In this document: in pieces, positions 1 to 12,548 of the stretch
Numbering within the stretch: position 1 is the stretch's first letter
How the letters are laid out: each line of letters opens with the position of its first letter
From: Aphrocallistes beatrix
Lineage: Eukaryota; Porifera; Hexactinellida; Sceptrulophora; Aphrocallistidae
Length of the DNA stretch: 64,000 nucleotides
NCBI GenBank assembly: GCA_963281255.1
Contig: OY725506.1
Coordinates: 1-64,000 of the forward strand
Direction of reading: 5' to 3'
Translations under genes and position numbers: made by a program
Notes under the pieces: model-generated
Database searches by the model: none
What the model was told of the DNA's origin: nothing
Seen by the model: the letters and a program-made list of their open reading frames with translations, nothing else

Positions 1-3000
1 CCCCCACAGGGACCAGAAAATGCCTCAGATCACTTTCAATTTCAATTTGTTCCTCACTCAAAAGGCTTCCTTTCACTTTGCTCTTATAACAAGGTTTCCG
101 CATAAAATGCCTAGCTTCGCTCTCATTTGGCAACATTCCTACCTCAAAATGTCACTGTACCCCCCACAGGGACCAGAAAATGCCTCAGATCACTTTCAAT
201 TTCAATTTGTTCCTCACTCAAAAGCTTCCTTTTCACTTTGCTCTTATAACAAGGTTTCCGCCATAAAATGCCTAGCTTCGCTCTCATTTGGCAACATTCC
301 TACCTCAAAATGTCACTGAGTACCCCCCCACAGGGACCAGAAAATGCCTCAGATCACTTTCAATTTCAATTTGTTCCTCACTCAAAAGGCTTCCTTTCAC
401 TTTGCTCTTATAACAAGGTTTCCGCCATAAAATGCCTAGCTTCGCTCTCATTTGGCAACATTCCTACCTCAAAATGTCACTGTACCCCCCCACAGGGACC
501 AGAAAATGCCTCAGATCACTTTCAATTTCAATTTGTTCCTCACTCAAAAGGCTTCCTTTCACTTTGCTCTTATAACAAGGTTTCCGCCATAAAATGCCTA
601 GCTTCGCTCTCATTTGGCAACATTCCTACCTCAAAATGTCACTGTACCCCCCCACAGGGACCAGAAAATGCCTCAGATCACTTTCAATTTCAATTTGTTC
701 CTCACTCAAAAGGCTTCCTTTCACTTTGCTCTTATAACAAGGTTTCCGCCATAAAATGCCTAGCTTCGCTCTCATTTGGCAACATTCCTACCTCAAAATG
801 TCACTGTACCCCCCCACAGGGACCAGAAAATGCCTCAGATCACTTTCAATTTCAATTTGTTCCTCACTCAAAAGGCTTCCTTTCACTTTGCTCTTATAAC
901 AAGGTTTCCGCCATAAAATGCCTAGCTTCGCTCTCATTTGGCAACATTCCTACCTCAAAATGTCACTGTACCCCCCACAGGGACCAGAAAATGCCTCAGA
1001 TCACTTTCAATTTCAATTTGTTCCTCACTCAAAAGGCTTCCTTTCACTTTGCTCTTATAACAAGGTTTCCGCCATAAAATGCCTAGCTTCGCTCTCATTT
1101 GGCAACATTCCTACCTCAAAATGTCACTGTACCCCCCCACAGGGACCAGAAAATGCCTCAGATCACTTTCAATTTCAATTTGTTCCTCACTCAAAAGGCT
1201 TCCTTTCACTTTGCTCTTATAACAAGGTTTCCGCCATAAAATGCCTAGCTTCGCTCTCATTTGGCAACATTCCTACCTCAAAATGTCACTGTACCCCCCC
1301 ACAGGGACCAGAAAATGCCTCAGATCACTTTCAATTTCAATTTGTTCCTCACTCAAAAGGCTTCCTTTCACTTTGCTCTTATAACAAGGTTTCCGCCATA
1401 AAATGCCTAGCTTCGCTCTCATTTGGCAACATTCCTACCTCAAAATGTCACTGTACCCCCCCACAGGGACCAGAAAATGCCTCAGATCACTTTCAATTTC
1501 AATTTGTTCCTCACTCAAAAGGCTTCCTTTCACTTTGCTCTTATAACAAGGTTTCCGCCATAAAATGCCTAGCTTCGCTCTCATTTGGCAACATTCCTAC
1601 CTCAAAATGTCACTGTACCCCCCCACAGGGACCAGAAAATGCCTCAGATCACTTTCAATTTCAATTTGTTCCTCACTCAAAAGGCTTCCTTTCACTTTGC
1701 TCTTATAACAAGGTTTCCGCCATAAAATGCCTAGCTTCGCTCTCATTTGGCAACATTCCTACCTCAAAATGTCACTGTACCCCCCCACAGGGACCAGAAA
1801 ATGCCTCAGATCACTTTCAATTTCAATTTGTTCCTCACTCAAAAGGCTTCCTTTCACTTTGCTCTTATAACAAGGTTTCCGCCATAAAATGCCTAGCTTC
1901 GCTCTCATTTGGCAACATTCCTACCTCAAAATGTCACTGTACCCCCCCACAGGGACCAGAAAATGCCTCAGATCACTTTCAATTTCAATTTGTTCCTCAC
2001 TCAAAAGGCTTCCTTTCACTTTGCTCTTATAACAAGGTTTCCGCCATAAAATGCCTAGCTTCGCTCTCATTTGGCAACATTCCTACCTCAAAATGTCACT
2101 GTACCCCCCCACAGGGACCAGAAAATGCCTCAGATCACTTTCAATTTCAATTTGTTCCTCACTCAAAAGGCTTCCTTTCACTTTGCTCTTATAACAAGGT
2201 TTCCGCCATAAAATGCCTAGCTTCGCTCTCATTTGGCAACATTCCTACCTCAAAATGTCACTGTACCCCCCCACAGGGACCAGAAAATGCCTCAGATCAC
2301 TTTCAATTTCAATTTGTTCCTCACTCAAAAGGCTTCCTTTCACTTTGCTCTTATAACAAGGTTTCCGCCATAAAATGCCTAGCTTCGCTCTCATTTGGCA
2401 ACATTCCTACCTCAAAATGTCACTGTACCCCCCCACAGGGACCAGAAAATGCCTCAGATCACTTTCAATTTCAATTTGTTCCTCACTCAAAAGGCTTCCT
2501 TTCACTTTGCTCTTATAACAAGGTTTCCGCCATAAAATGCCTAGCTTCGCTCTCATTTGGCAACATTCCTACCTCAAAATGTCACTGTACCCCCCCACAG
2601 GGACCAGAAAATGCCTCAGATCACTTTCAATTTCAATTTGTTCCTCACTCAAAAGGCTTCCTTTCACTTTGCTCTTATAACAAGGTTTCCGCCATAAAAT
2701 GCCTAGCTTCGCTCTCATTTGGCAACATTCCTACCTCAAAATGTCACTGTACCCCCCCACAGGGACCAGAAAATGCCTCAGATCACTTTCAATTTCAATT
2801 TGTTCCTCACTCAAAAGGCTTCCTTTCACTTTGCTCTTATAACAAGGTTTCCGCCATAAAATGCCTAGCTTCGCTCTCATTTGGCAACATTCCTACCTCA
2901 AAATGTCACTGTACCCCCCCACAGGGACCAGAAAATGCCTCAGATCACTTTCAATTTCAATTTGTTCCTCACTCAAAAGGCTTCCTTTCACTTTGCTCTT

Positions 3001-6000
3001 ATAACAAGGTTTCCGCCATAAAATGCCTAGCTTCGCTCTCATTTGGCAACATTCCTACCTCAAAATGTCACTGTACCCCCCCACAGGGACCAGAAAATGC
3101 CTCAGATCACTTTCAATTTCAATTTGTTCCTCACTCAAAAGGCTTCCTTTCACTTTGCTCTTATAACAAGGTTTCCGCCATAAAATGCCTAGCTTCGCTC
3201 TCATTTGGCAACATTCCTACCTCAAAATGTCACTGTACCCCCCCACAGGGACCAGAAAATGCCTCAGATCACTTTCAATTTCAATTTGTTCCTCACTCAA
3301 AAGGCTTCCTTTCACTTTGCTCTTATAACAAGGTTTCCGCCATAAAATGCCTAGCTTCGCTCTCATTTGGCAACATTCCTACCTCAAAATGTCACTGTAC
3401 CCCCCCACAGGGACCAGAAAATGCCTCAGATCACTTTCAATTTCAATTTGTTCCTCACTCAAAAGGCTTCCTTTCACTTTGCTCTTATAACAAGGTTTCC
3501 GCCATAAAATGCCTAGCTTCGCTCTCATTTGGCAACATTCCTACCTCAAAATGTCACTGTACCCCCCCACAGGGACCAGAAAATGCCTCAGATCACTTTC
3601 AATTTCAATTTGTTCCTCACTCAAAAGGCTTCCTTTCACTTTGCTCTTATAACAAGGTTTCCGCCATAAAATGCCTAGCTTCGCTCTCATTTGGCAACAT
3701 TCCTACCTCAAAATGTCACTGTACCCCCCCACAGGGACCAGAAAATGCCTCAGATCACTTTCAATTTCAATTTGTTCCTCACTCAAAAGGCTTCCTTTCA
3801 CTTTGCTCTTATAACAAGGTTTCCGCCATAAAATGCCTAGCTTCGCTCTCATTTGGCAACATTCCTACCTCAAAATGTCACTGTACCCCCCCACAGGGAC
3901 CAGAAAATGCCTCAGATCACTTTCAATTTCAATTTGTTCCTCACTCAAAAGGCTTCCTTTCACTTTGCTCTTATAACAAGGTTTCCGCCATAAAATGCCT
4001 AGCTTCGCTCTCATTTGGCAACATTCCTACCTCAAAATGTCACTGTACCCCCCCACAGGGACCAGAAAATGCCTCAGATCACTTTCAATTTCAATTTGTT
4101 CCTCACTCAAAAGGCTTCCTTTCACTTTGCTCTTATAACAAGGTTTCCGCCATAAAATGCCTAGCTTCGCTCTCATTTGGCAACATTCCTACCTCAAAAT
4201 GTCACTGTACCCCCCCACAGGGACCAGAAAATGCCTCAGATCACTTTCAATTTCAATTTGTTCCTCACTCAAAAGGCTTCCTTTCACTTTGCTCTTATAA
4301 CAAGGTTTCCGCCATAAAATGCCTAGCTTCGCTCTCATTTGGCAACATTCCTACCTCAAAATGTCACTGTACCCCCCCACAGGGACCAGAAAATGCCTCA
4401 GATCACTTTCAATTTCAATTTGTTCCTCACTCAAAAGGCTTCCTTTCACTTTGCTCTTATAACAAGGTTTCCGCCATAAAATGCCTAGCTTCGCTCTCAT
4501 TTGGCAACATTCCTACCTCAAAATGTCACTGTACCCCCCCACAGGGACCAGAAAATGCCTCAGATCACTTTCAATTTCAATTTGTTCCTCACTCAAAAGG
4601 CTTCCTTTCACTTTGCTCTTATAACAAGGTTTCCGCCATAAAATGCCTAGCTTCGCTCTCATTTGGCAACATTCCTACCTCAAAATGTCACTGTACCCCC
4701 CCACAGGGACCAGAAAATGCCTCAGATCACTTTCAATTTCAATTTGTTCCTCACTCAAAAGGCTTCCTTTCACTTTGCTCTTATAACAAGGTTTCCGCCA
4801 TAAAATGCCTAGCTTCGCTCTCATTTGGCAACATTCCTACCTCAAAATGTCACTGTACCCCCCCACAGGGACCAGAAAATGCCTCAGATCACTTTCAATT
4901 TCAATTTGTTCCTCACTCAAAAGGCTTCCTTTCACTTTGCTCTTATAACAAGGTTTCCGCCATAAAATGCCTAGCTTCGCTCTCATTTGGCAACATTCCT
5001 ACCTCAAAATGTCACTGTACCCCCCCACAGGGACCAGAAAATGCCTCAGATCACTTTCAATTTCAATTTGTTCCTCACTCAAAAGGCTTCCTTTCACTTT
5101 GCTCTTATAACAAGGTTTCCGCCATAAAATGCCTAGCTTCGCTCTCATTTGGCAACATTCCTACCTCAAAATGTCACTGTACCCCCCCACAGGGACCAGA
5201 AAATGCCTCAGATCACTTTCAATTTCAATTTGTTCCTCACTCAAAAGGCTTCCTTTCACTTTGCTCTTATAACAAGGTTTCCGCCATAAAATGCCTAGCT
5301 TCGCTCTCATTTGGCAACATTCCTACCTCAAAATGTCACTGTACCCCCCCACAGGGACCAGAAAATGCCTCAGATCACTTTCAATTTCAATTTGTTCCTC
5401 ACTCAAAAGGCTTCCTTTCACTTTGCTCTTATAACAAGGTTTCCGCCATAAAATGCCTAGCTTCGCTCTCATTTGGCAACATTCCTACCTCAAAATGTCA
5501 CTGTACCCCCCCACAGGGACCAGAAAATGCCTCAGATCACTTTCAATTTCAATTTGTTCCTCACTCAAAAGGCTTCCTTTCACTTTGCTCTTATAACAAG
5601 GTTTCCGCCATAAAATGCCTAGCTTCGCTCTCATTTGGCAACATTCCTACCTCAAAATGTCACTGTACCCCCCCACAGGGACCAGAAAATGCCTCAGATC
5701 ACTTTCAATTTCAATTTGTTCCTCACTCAAAAGGCTTCCTTTCACTTTGCTCTTATAACAAGGTTTCCGCCATAAAATGCCTAGCTTCGCTCTCATTTGG
5801 CAACATTCCTACCTCAAAATGTCACTGTACCCCCCCACAGGGACCAGAAAATGCCTCAGATCACTTTCAATTTCAATTTGTTCCTCACTCAAAAGGCTTC
5901 CTTTCACTTTGCTCTTATAACAAGGTTTCCGCCATAAAATGCCTAGCTTCGCTCTCATTTGGCAACATTCCTACCTCAAAATGTCACTGTACCCCCCCAC

Positions 6001-9000
6001 AGGGACCAGAAAATGCCTCAGATCACTTTCAATTTCAATTTGTTCCTCACTCAAAAGGCTTCCTTTCACTTTGCTCTTATAACAAGGTTTCCGCCATAAA
6101 ATGCCTAGCTTCGCTCTCATTTGGCAACATTCCTACCTCAAAATGTCACTGTACCCCCCCACAGGGACCAGAAAATGCCTCAGATCACTTTCAATTTCAA
6201 TTTGTTCCTCACTCAAAAGGCTTCCTTTCACTTTGCTCTTATAACAAGGTTTCCGCCATAAAATGCCTAGCTTCGCTCTCATTTGGCAACATTCCTACCT
6301 CAAAATGTCACTGTACCCCCCCACAGGGACCAGAAAATGCCTCAGATCACTTTCAATTTCAATTTGTTCCTCACTCAAAAGGCTTCCTTTCACTTTGCTC
6401 TTATAACAAGGTTTCCGCCATAAAATGCCTAGCTTCGCTCTCATTTGGCAACATTCCTACCTCAAAATGTCACTGTACCCCCCCACAGGGACCAGAAAAT
6501 GCCTCAGATCACTTTCAATTTCAATTTGTTCCTCACTCAAAAGGCTTCCTTTCACTTTGCTCTTATAACAAGGTTTCCGCCATAAAATGCCTAGCTTCGC
6601 TCTCATTTGGCAACATTCCTACCTCAAAATGTCACTGTACCCCCCCACAGGGACCAGAAAATGCCTCAGATCACTTTCAATTTCAATTTGTTCCTCACTC
6701 AAAAGGCTTCCTTTCACTTTGCTCTTATAACAAGGTTTCCGCCATAAAATGCCTAGCTTCGCTCTCATTTGGCAACATTCCTACCTCAAAATGTCACTGT
6801 ACCCCCCCACAGGGACCAGAAAATGCCTCAGATCACTTTCAATTTCAATTTGTTCCTCACTCAAAAGGCTTCCTTTCACTTTGCTCTTATAACAAGGTTT
6901 CCGCCATAAAATGCCTAGCTTCGCTCTCATTTGGCAACATTCCTACCTCAAAATGTCACTGTACCCCCCCACAGGGACCAGAAAATGCCTCAGATCACTT
7001 TCAATTTCAATTTGTTCCTCACTCAAAAGGCTTCCTTTCACTTTGCTCTTATAACAAGGTTTCCGCCATAAAATGCCTAGCTTCGCTCTCATTTGGCAAC
7101 ATTCCTACCTCAAAATGTCACTGTACCCCCCCACAGGGACCAGAAAATGCCTCAGATCACTTTCAATTTCAATTTGTTCCTCACTCAAAAGGCTTCCTTT
7201 CACTTTGCTCTTATAACAAGGTTTCCGCCATAAAATGCCTAGCTTCGCTCTCATTTGGCAACATTCCTACCTCAAAATGTCACTGTACCCCCCCACAGGG
7301 ACCAGAAAATGCCTCAGATCACTTTCAATTTCAATTTGTTCCTCACTCAAAAGGCTTCCTTTCACTTTGCTCTTATAACAAGGTTTCCGCCATAAAATGC
7401 CTAGCTTCGCTCTCATTTGGCAACATTCCTACCTCAAAATGTCACTGTACCCCCCCACAGGGACCAGAAAATGCCTCAGATCACTTTCAATTTCAATTTG
7501 TTCCTCACTCAAAAGGCTTCCTTTCACTTTGCTCTTATAACAAGGTTTCCGCCATAAAATGCCTAGCTTCGCTCTCATTTGGCAACATTCCTACCTCAAA
7601 ATGTCACTGTACCCCCCCACAGGGACCAGAAAATGCCTCAGATCACTTTCAATTTCAATTTGTTCCTCACTCAAAAGGCTTCCTTTCACTTTGCTCTTAT
7701 AACAAGGTTTCCGCCATAAAATGCCTAGCTTCGCTCTCATTTGGCAACATTCCTACCTCAAAATGTCACTGTACCCCCCCACAGGGACCAGAAAATGCCT
7801 CAGATCACTTTCAATTTCAATTTGTTCCTCACTCAAAAGGCTTCCTTTCACTTTGCTCTTATAACAAGGTTTCCGCCATAAAATGCCTAGCTTCGCTCTC
7901 ATTTGGCAACATTCCTACCTCAAAATGTCACTGTACCCCCCCACAGGGACCAGAAAATGCCTCAGATCACTTTCAATTTCAATTTGTTCCTCACTCAAAA
8001 GGCTTCCTTTCACTTTGCTCTTATAACAAGGTTTCCGCCATAAAATGCCTAGCTTCGCTCTCATTTGGCAACATTCCTACCTCAAAATGTCACTGTACCC
8101 CCCCACAGGGACCAGAAAATGCCTCAGATCACTTTCAATTTCAATTTGTTCCTCACTCAAAAGGCTTCCTTTCACTTTGCTCTTATAACAAGGTTTCCGC
8201 CATAAAATGCCTAGCTTCGCTCTCATTTGGCAACATTCCTACCTCAAAATGTCACTGTACCCCCCCACAGGGACCAGAAAATGCCTCAGATCACTTTCAA
8301 TTTCAATTTGTTCCTCACTCAAAAGGCTTCCTTTCACTTTGCTCTTATAACAAGGTTTCCGCCATAAAATGCCTAGCTTCGCTCTCATTTGGCAACATTC
8401 CTACCTCAAAATGTCACTGTACCCCCCCACAGGGACCAGAAAATGCCTCAGATCACTTTCAATTTCAATTTGTTCCTCACTCAAAAGGCTTCCTTTCACT
8501 TTGCTCTTATAACAAGGTTTCCGCCATAAAATGCCTAGCTTCGCTCTCATTTGGCAACATTCCTACCTCAAAATGTCACTGTACCCCCCCACAGGGACCA
8601 GAAAATGCCTCAGATCACTTTCAATTTCAATTTGTTCCTCACTCAAAAGGCTTCCTTTCACTTTGCTCTTATAACAAGGTTTCCGCCATAAAATGCCTAG
8701 CTTCGCTCTCATTTGGCAACATTCCTACCTCAAAATGTCACTGTACCCCCCCACAGGGACCAGAAAATGCCTCAGATCACTTTCAATTTCAATTTGTTCC
8801 TCACTCAAAAGGCTTCCTTTCACTTTGCTCTTATAACAAGGTTTCCGCCATAAAATGCCTAGCTTCGCTCTCATTTGGCAACATTCCTACCTCAAAATGT
8901 CACTGTACCCCCCCACAGGGACCAGAAAATGCCTCAGATCACTTTCAATTTCAATTTGTTCCTCACTCAAAAGGCTTCCTTTCACTTTGCTCTTATAACA

Positions 9001-9872
9001 AGGTTTCCGCCATAAAATGCCTAGCTTCGCTCTCATTTGGCAACATTCCTACCTCAAAATGTCACTGTACCCCCCCACAGGGACCAGAAAATGCCTCAGA
9101 TCACTTTCAATTTCAATTTGTTCCTCACTCAAAAGGCTTCCTTTCACTTTGCTCTTATAACAAGGTTTCCGCCATAAAATGCCTAGCTTCGCTCTCATTT
9201 GGCAACATTCCTACCTCAAAATGTCACTGTACCCCCCCACAGGGACCAGAAAATGCCTCAGATCACTTTCAATTTCAATTTGTTCCTCACTCAAAAGGCT
9301 TCCTTTCACTTTGCTCTTATAACAAGGTTTCCGCCATAAAATGCCTAGCTTCGCTCTCATTTGGCAACATTCCTACCTCAAAATGTCACTGTACCCCCCC
9401 ACAGGGACCAGAAAATGCCTCAGATCACTTTCAATTTCAATTTGTTCCTCACTCAAAAGGCTTCCTTTCACTTTGCTCTTATAACAAGGTTTCTGCCATA
9501 AAATGCCTAGCTTCGCTCTCATTTGGCAACATTCCTACCTCAAAATGTCACTGTACCCCCCCACAGGGACCAGAAAATGCCTCAGATCACTTTCAATTTC
9601 AATTTGTTCCTCACTCAAAAGGCTTCCTTTCACTTTGCTCTTATAACAAGGTTTCCGCCATAAAATGCCTAGCTTCGCTCTCATTTGGCAACATTCCTAC
9701 CTCAAAATGTCACTGTACCCCCCCACAGGGACCAGAAAATGCCTCAGATCACTTTGAATTTCAATTTGTTCCTCACTCAAAAGGCTTCCTTTCACTTTGC
9801 TCTTATAACAAGGTTTCTTACAGAAAAGGCCTAGCTTCGCTCTCATTTGAACACATTCCTTACAGAGTTATA
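1..9872. repeat. 162-bp satellite array, about 61 head-to-tail monomers
   Basis: The same monomer recurs every 162 bp; for example the CCCACAGGGACC block falls at 1620-bp (ten-unit) intervals from about 2101 to 8581. Units are essentially identical in the interior. The first three units carry small indels (poly-C run of 6 instead of 7, an extra GA near 319, single-base losses). At the right end one base changes near 9494, another near 9756, and the last unit breaks up after about 9820. Because 162 is a multiple of three and one frame has no stop, a reading frame stays open for more than 3000 codons (918-10130). This follows from the period and is not evidence of a protein. The array runs off the left edge, so its full size is unknown. 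Centromeric, subtelomeric or simple heterochromatic satellite are all possible. Confidence 0.97.
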
Positions 9873-10126
9873 AATATTTTTTTAAAGTTATATGTTCTTA
9901 TCCATAGTCCTACAATCATTACGGTATGTTATGAAATTATTGAGAATTATGACCAATGTTGCTTCAAGTTATTTCATTGTGTACATGAATGCTTAACCCT
10001 ACTTGGACTTGGGGTCAAAGGTATAAATAGAAAATTCCCACTTTCATTTTCACTTTCAGTTCACTTTCAATTAACTTTCACTTTCACTTCAACATTCCAA
10101 GTCCAATTAGGGTTAATATCCAAGCG
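9873..10126. other. Satellite flank, AT-rich, no gene seen
   Basis: The last satellite unit decays into AT-rich sequence. A stretch at about 10040-10100 is rich in CTTTCA-like words that recall the monomer but do not align to it as a unit. The block at 9883-9905 resembles 10877-10900, so it may be the left edge of the duplicated segment annotated next. I see no gene. Confidence 0.5.
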
Positions 10127-10620
10127 TTGATCGGGATGGATTCTGCAGCTGAATGTGCTGGTGAAACTCCTTCCAGGAGCTACGCGTTTCTTGTACGTCT
10201 GTTAGGATCCAAGGGAGAGAAACGCCCGTTTAGAACTCAGTGGTGTGTGAAGTACCCATGGCTTCACTGCCATCAGAGTTGCAAGCGGTGCTGGCTAGCT
10301 CGCATTCACGCAACATACTTACACAATGTGCACTACTCAACGACTGTCAGGCCAGTAAGGTAAGTCAAAGACGACATAACTCACCATCTAGTCAGTAGCA
10401 TCCGGGCGCAAATAATTTAAATCAAAATCCTTTAAAATACAACTGAACTACTTATGTTGCTAGCTTTACTTTGCTACTCTGACACAAAAGTAGCGTGTTG
10501 TTTTTGAATTGAATTATTTCAGGGAGTTTCGTTGATTTATTTTTTTGCAAATGCTATTTGCTATTGCTTATGTTGCCAGGTTAGATCTACTTAAATATGT
10601 ATCGAAATTTTGTAAATTTT
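10127..10620 (+). pseudogene. Degenerate TTF-type zinc-finger-like fragment, copy A
   Basis: An open frame of 78 codons starts at the ATG near 10136 and contains RPFRTQW, then PWLHC and a CxxC-like pair (SCKRCW). This recalls the F-x-x-x-W-x-x-x-(F/Y)-PWL-x-Y layout of TTF-type zinc fingers found in hAT transposases and ZNF862/ZMYM-like proteins. The frame ends at a GTAAGT-type donor (about 10361). The segment is repeated at 10915-11512 with clear divergence. The rest of a transposase is not visible, so I read it as a remnant of a mobile element or a captured exon. Recognition rests on a short motif and is tentative. Confidence 0.4.
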
Positions 10621-10914
10621 CAAGTGATATCGATTATAACAGTAAGACAGAAGTATTTAGAGCTGTTAGCTATCTTATAATTAATTAAAGTAGAGCCAAC
10701 CTCGCAGCGCATGCAAGCAAAGTGGTAAAGAAGTTTGCTACACGCTTGGAACTTAACCTTCATCACATTTATATTTATGATTAATCAATTGATTTCATAC
10801 AAATGCTAGAAATTAATTTAGATCATTTATCCATGGTCCAATCACAGATGATGAAAAATTAACACTATTTTCTGAAGTTATATGTTATTATCCATGGTTC
10901 AAGAATTATTTAGT
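10621..10914. other. AT-rich spacer between the duplicated fragments
   Basis: AT-rich sequence. Two TTATCCATGGT-like words (about 10826 and 10890) echo 9897 and mark the approach to copy B. No gene seen. Confidence 0.5.
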
Positions 10915-11512
10915 TAATCGAGATGGATTCTGCAGCTGAATGTGCTGGTGAGACTCAAGGAGAGAATTTCAAGAATCCTGCGAAGTTCCATCCATCCAGG
11001 AGCTAAGCGTTTCTTGTGCCTATGTTTGGATTCAAGGGAGAGAAACGTTCGTTTAGAACTGAGTGGTGTGCGAAGTGCCACTGGCTTCACTACGATCAGA
11101 GTTACACTCGGGGCCGGCTGTTCCGCAAGCCCGCAACATACCGCACAATACATACTACTCGACAACTGTCAGATCTGTCAGGTTAGTCAATGACGACATA
11201 CCTCACCATCTCGTTAAGACCATTCGGCCGCAGATAATTTACATCAAAATCCAATTAATTCTTCGTTGTTTTCTTTGTTTTTCTCAATTATTAGATTAAT
11301 GAAGTGGAAATAGATTTACTCTCCCCTTCTACTCTGACACAAAAGTATCGTGTTGTTTTTGAATTCATTCAGGGAGGTTTGTTGATTTATTTTCCCGAAA
11401 ATTTACTTTAATTAATGCACGCTGTTCTACATTTAAGACTATTGCAAATGCTATTTGGTATTGCTTATGTTGCCAGGTTAGATGTCCTCAAATATGTATC
11501 GAAATTTATATC
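10915..11512 (+). pseudogene. Degenerate TTF-type zinc-finger-like fragment, copy B
   Basis: Diverged direct copy of 10127-10620. It starts with the same ATGGATTCTGCAGCTGAATG block, has an extra insert of about 35 bp, and encodes FRTEWCAKCHWLHYDQS in a frame that is interrupted upstream by a stop. A GTTAGT donor-like site lies near 11180, at the position matching the donor of copy A. Beyond it both copies continue into similar AT-rich sequence (for example the GCTTATGTTGCCAGGTTAGA block at about 10566 and 11464). Because the interruptions differ between copies, neither looks functional. Confidence 0.4.
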
Positions 11513-11767
11513 TTTAACTTGTTTTATTCGTTTGAATTAAGACTCATTGTTGTCTACTTTCACAAGATATATTTACACCATAGCTTCGGGATAGGAGGGT
11601 TTAACAATCACTAAATATATACTACTTATTCACCCTTTCATTTCTGATTCGTTTCTACCCCATATGACTAATTTAATTGTTATTTCTATCAGTATAAGTT
11701 ACAATAGCATACATCGTAATTAATTATGACATCAAACATTAATGTTCACTATTGTAGACTGCGGTGT

Positions 11768-12195
11768 AGCTTTTCCGAGGATATCCTGGAGCTGGAGCTT
11801 AGCTTTCCCAGAGATATATGCTGCAGCTGTAACTTAGCTTTCTCGATGATATCCTGCAGCTATAACGTATCTTTCCCGAAGATATGCTGTAGCTGTAACG
11901 TAGCTTTCCCAGAGATATATGCTACAGCTGTAACGTAGCTTTCCCAGAGATATATGCTGCAGCTGTAACGTAGCTTTCTCGATGATATCCTGTAGCTGTA
12001 ACGTAGCTTTCCCGATATGATGTAGCTGTAACGTAGCTTTCCCGGAGATATCCTGTAGCTGTAAAGTAGCTTTCCCGGAGATATCCTGTAGCTGTAATGT
12101 AGCTTTCCCGGAGATATCCTGTAGCTGTAACGTAGCTTCCCCGGAGATATGATGTGGTTGTGCTGTAGATGTGGCGTAGGTATCCAGTTGCTGTC
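11768..12195. repeat. 33-bp minisatellite, about 13 imperfect copies
   Basis: The unit is about CGTAGCTTTCCCGGAGATAT followed by CCTGTAGCTGTAA. Copies vary at single bases and at least one is shortened (about 12012-12035). With a period of 11 codons, the minus strand shows a run of SYVTATGYLRE-like units (about 11922-12200). There is no start context, domain or flanking coding structure, so I treat it as non-coding. Confidence 0.9.
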
Positions 12196-12545
12196 ACGTA
12201 GCTAGCTATGATGAGTTGGAGAGAGAAGCACATCAGATGAGAAGTTTGGAAGAGTGATGGAGAGCGAAAAGGATCTGTTGAAATTGTTCGAAACTGTGTT
12301 CATCCCTTGTATATATACTCTACACCGTTCCATGCAGGAGCAGACACCTGTCGCAACCTCCTGTCTATTTCACTTATAATTAGAACTAACTCATTAGTAA
12401 ACACTTGTCAGAGGCAACACCTGCTTCAAAGGTGTCCACACTCTTGTCTAGTCGACAGGTGTTTAGTCTTACAGGTGTCTACTCCAGATAATGATTTGCA
12501 GGTGCCTACTGACAGATGCCTACTGCTGTGTGGGACCGGAGGGAG
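12196..12545. other. Non-coding stretch with clustered CAGGTGT words
   Basis: Several CAGGTGT/ACACCTG words lie between about 12340 and 12505 on both strands, ahead of the TATA box at 12549. They could be an E-box-like cluster or simple sequence drift. No gene seen. Confidence 0.35.
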
Positions 12546-12548
12546 TAT

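Noticed and set aside
1-9872. CRISPR-like array
   Set aside because: Whole 162-bp units repeat with no unique spacers, and the window is eukaryotic.
918-10130. 3070-codon open frame across the satellite
   Set aside because: It exists because the 162-bp monomer is a multiple of three with one stop-free frame. There are no start context, domains or splice structure, and copies are identical at DNA level.
11922-12233. 103-codon minus-strand frame with SYVTATGYLRE repeats as a gene
   Set aside because: Explained by the 33-bp minisatellite; kept only as a low-interest finding.
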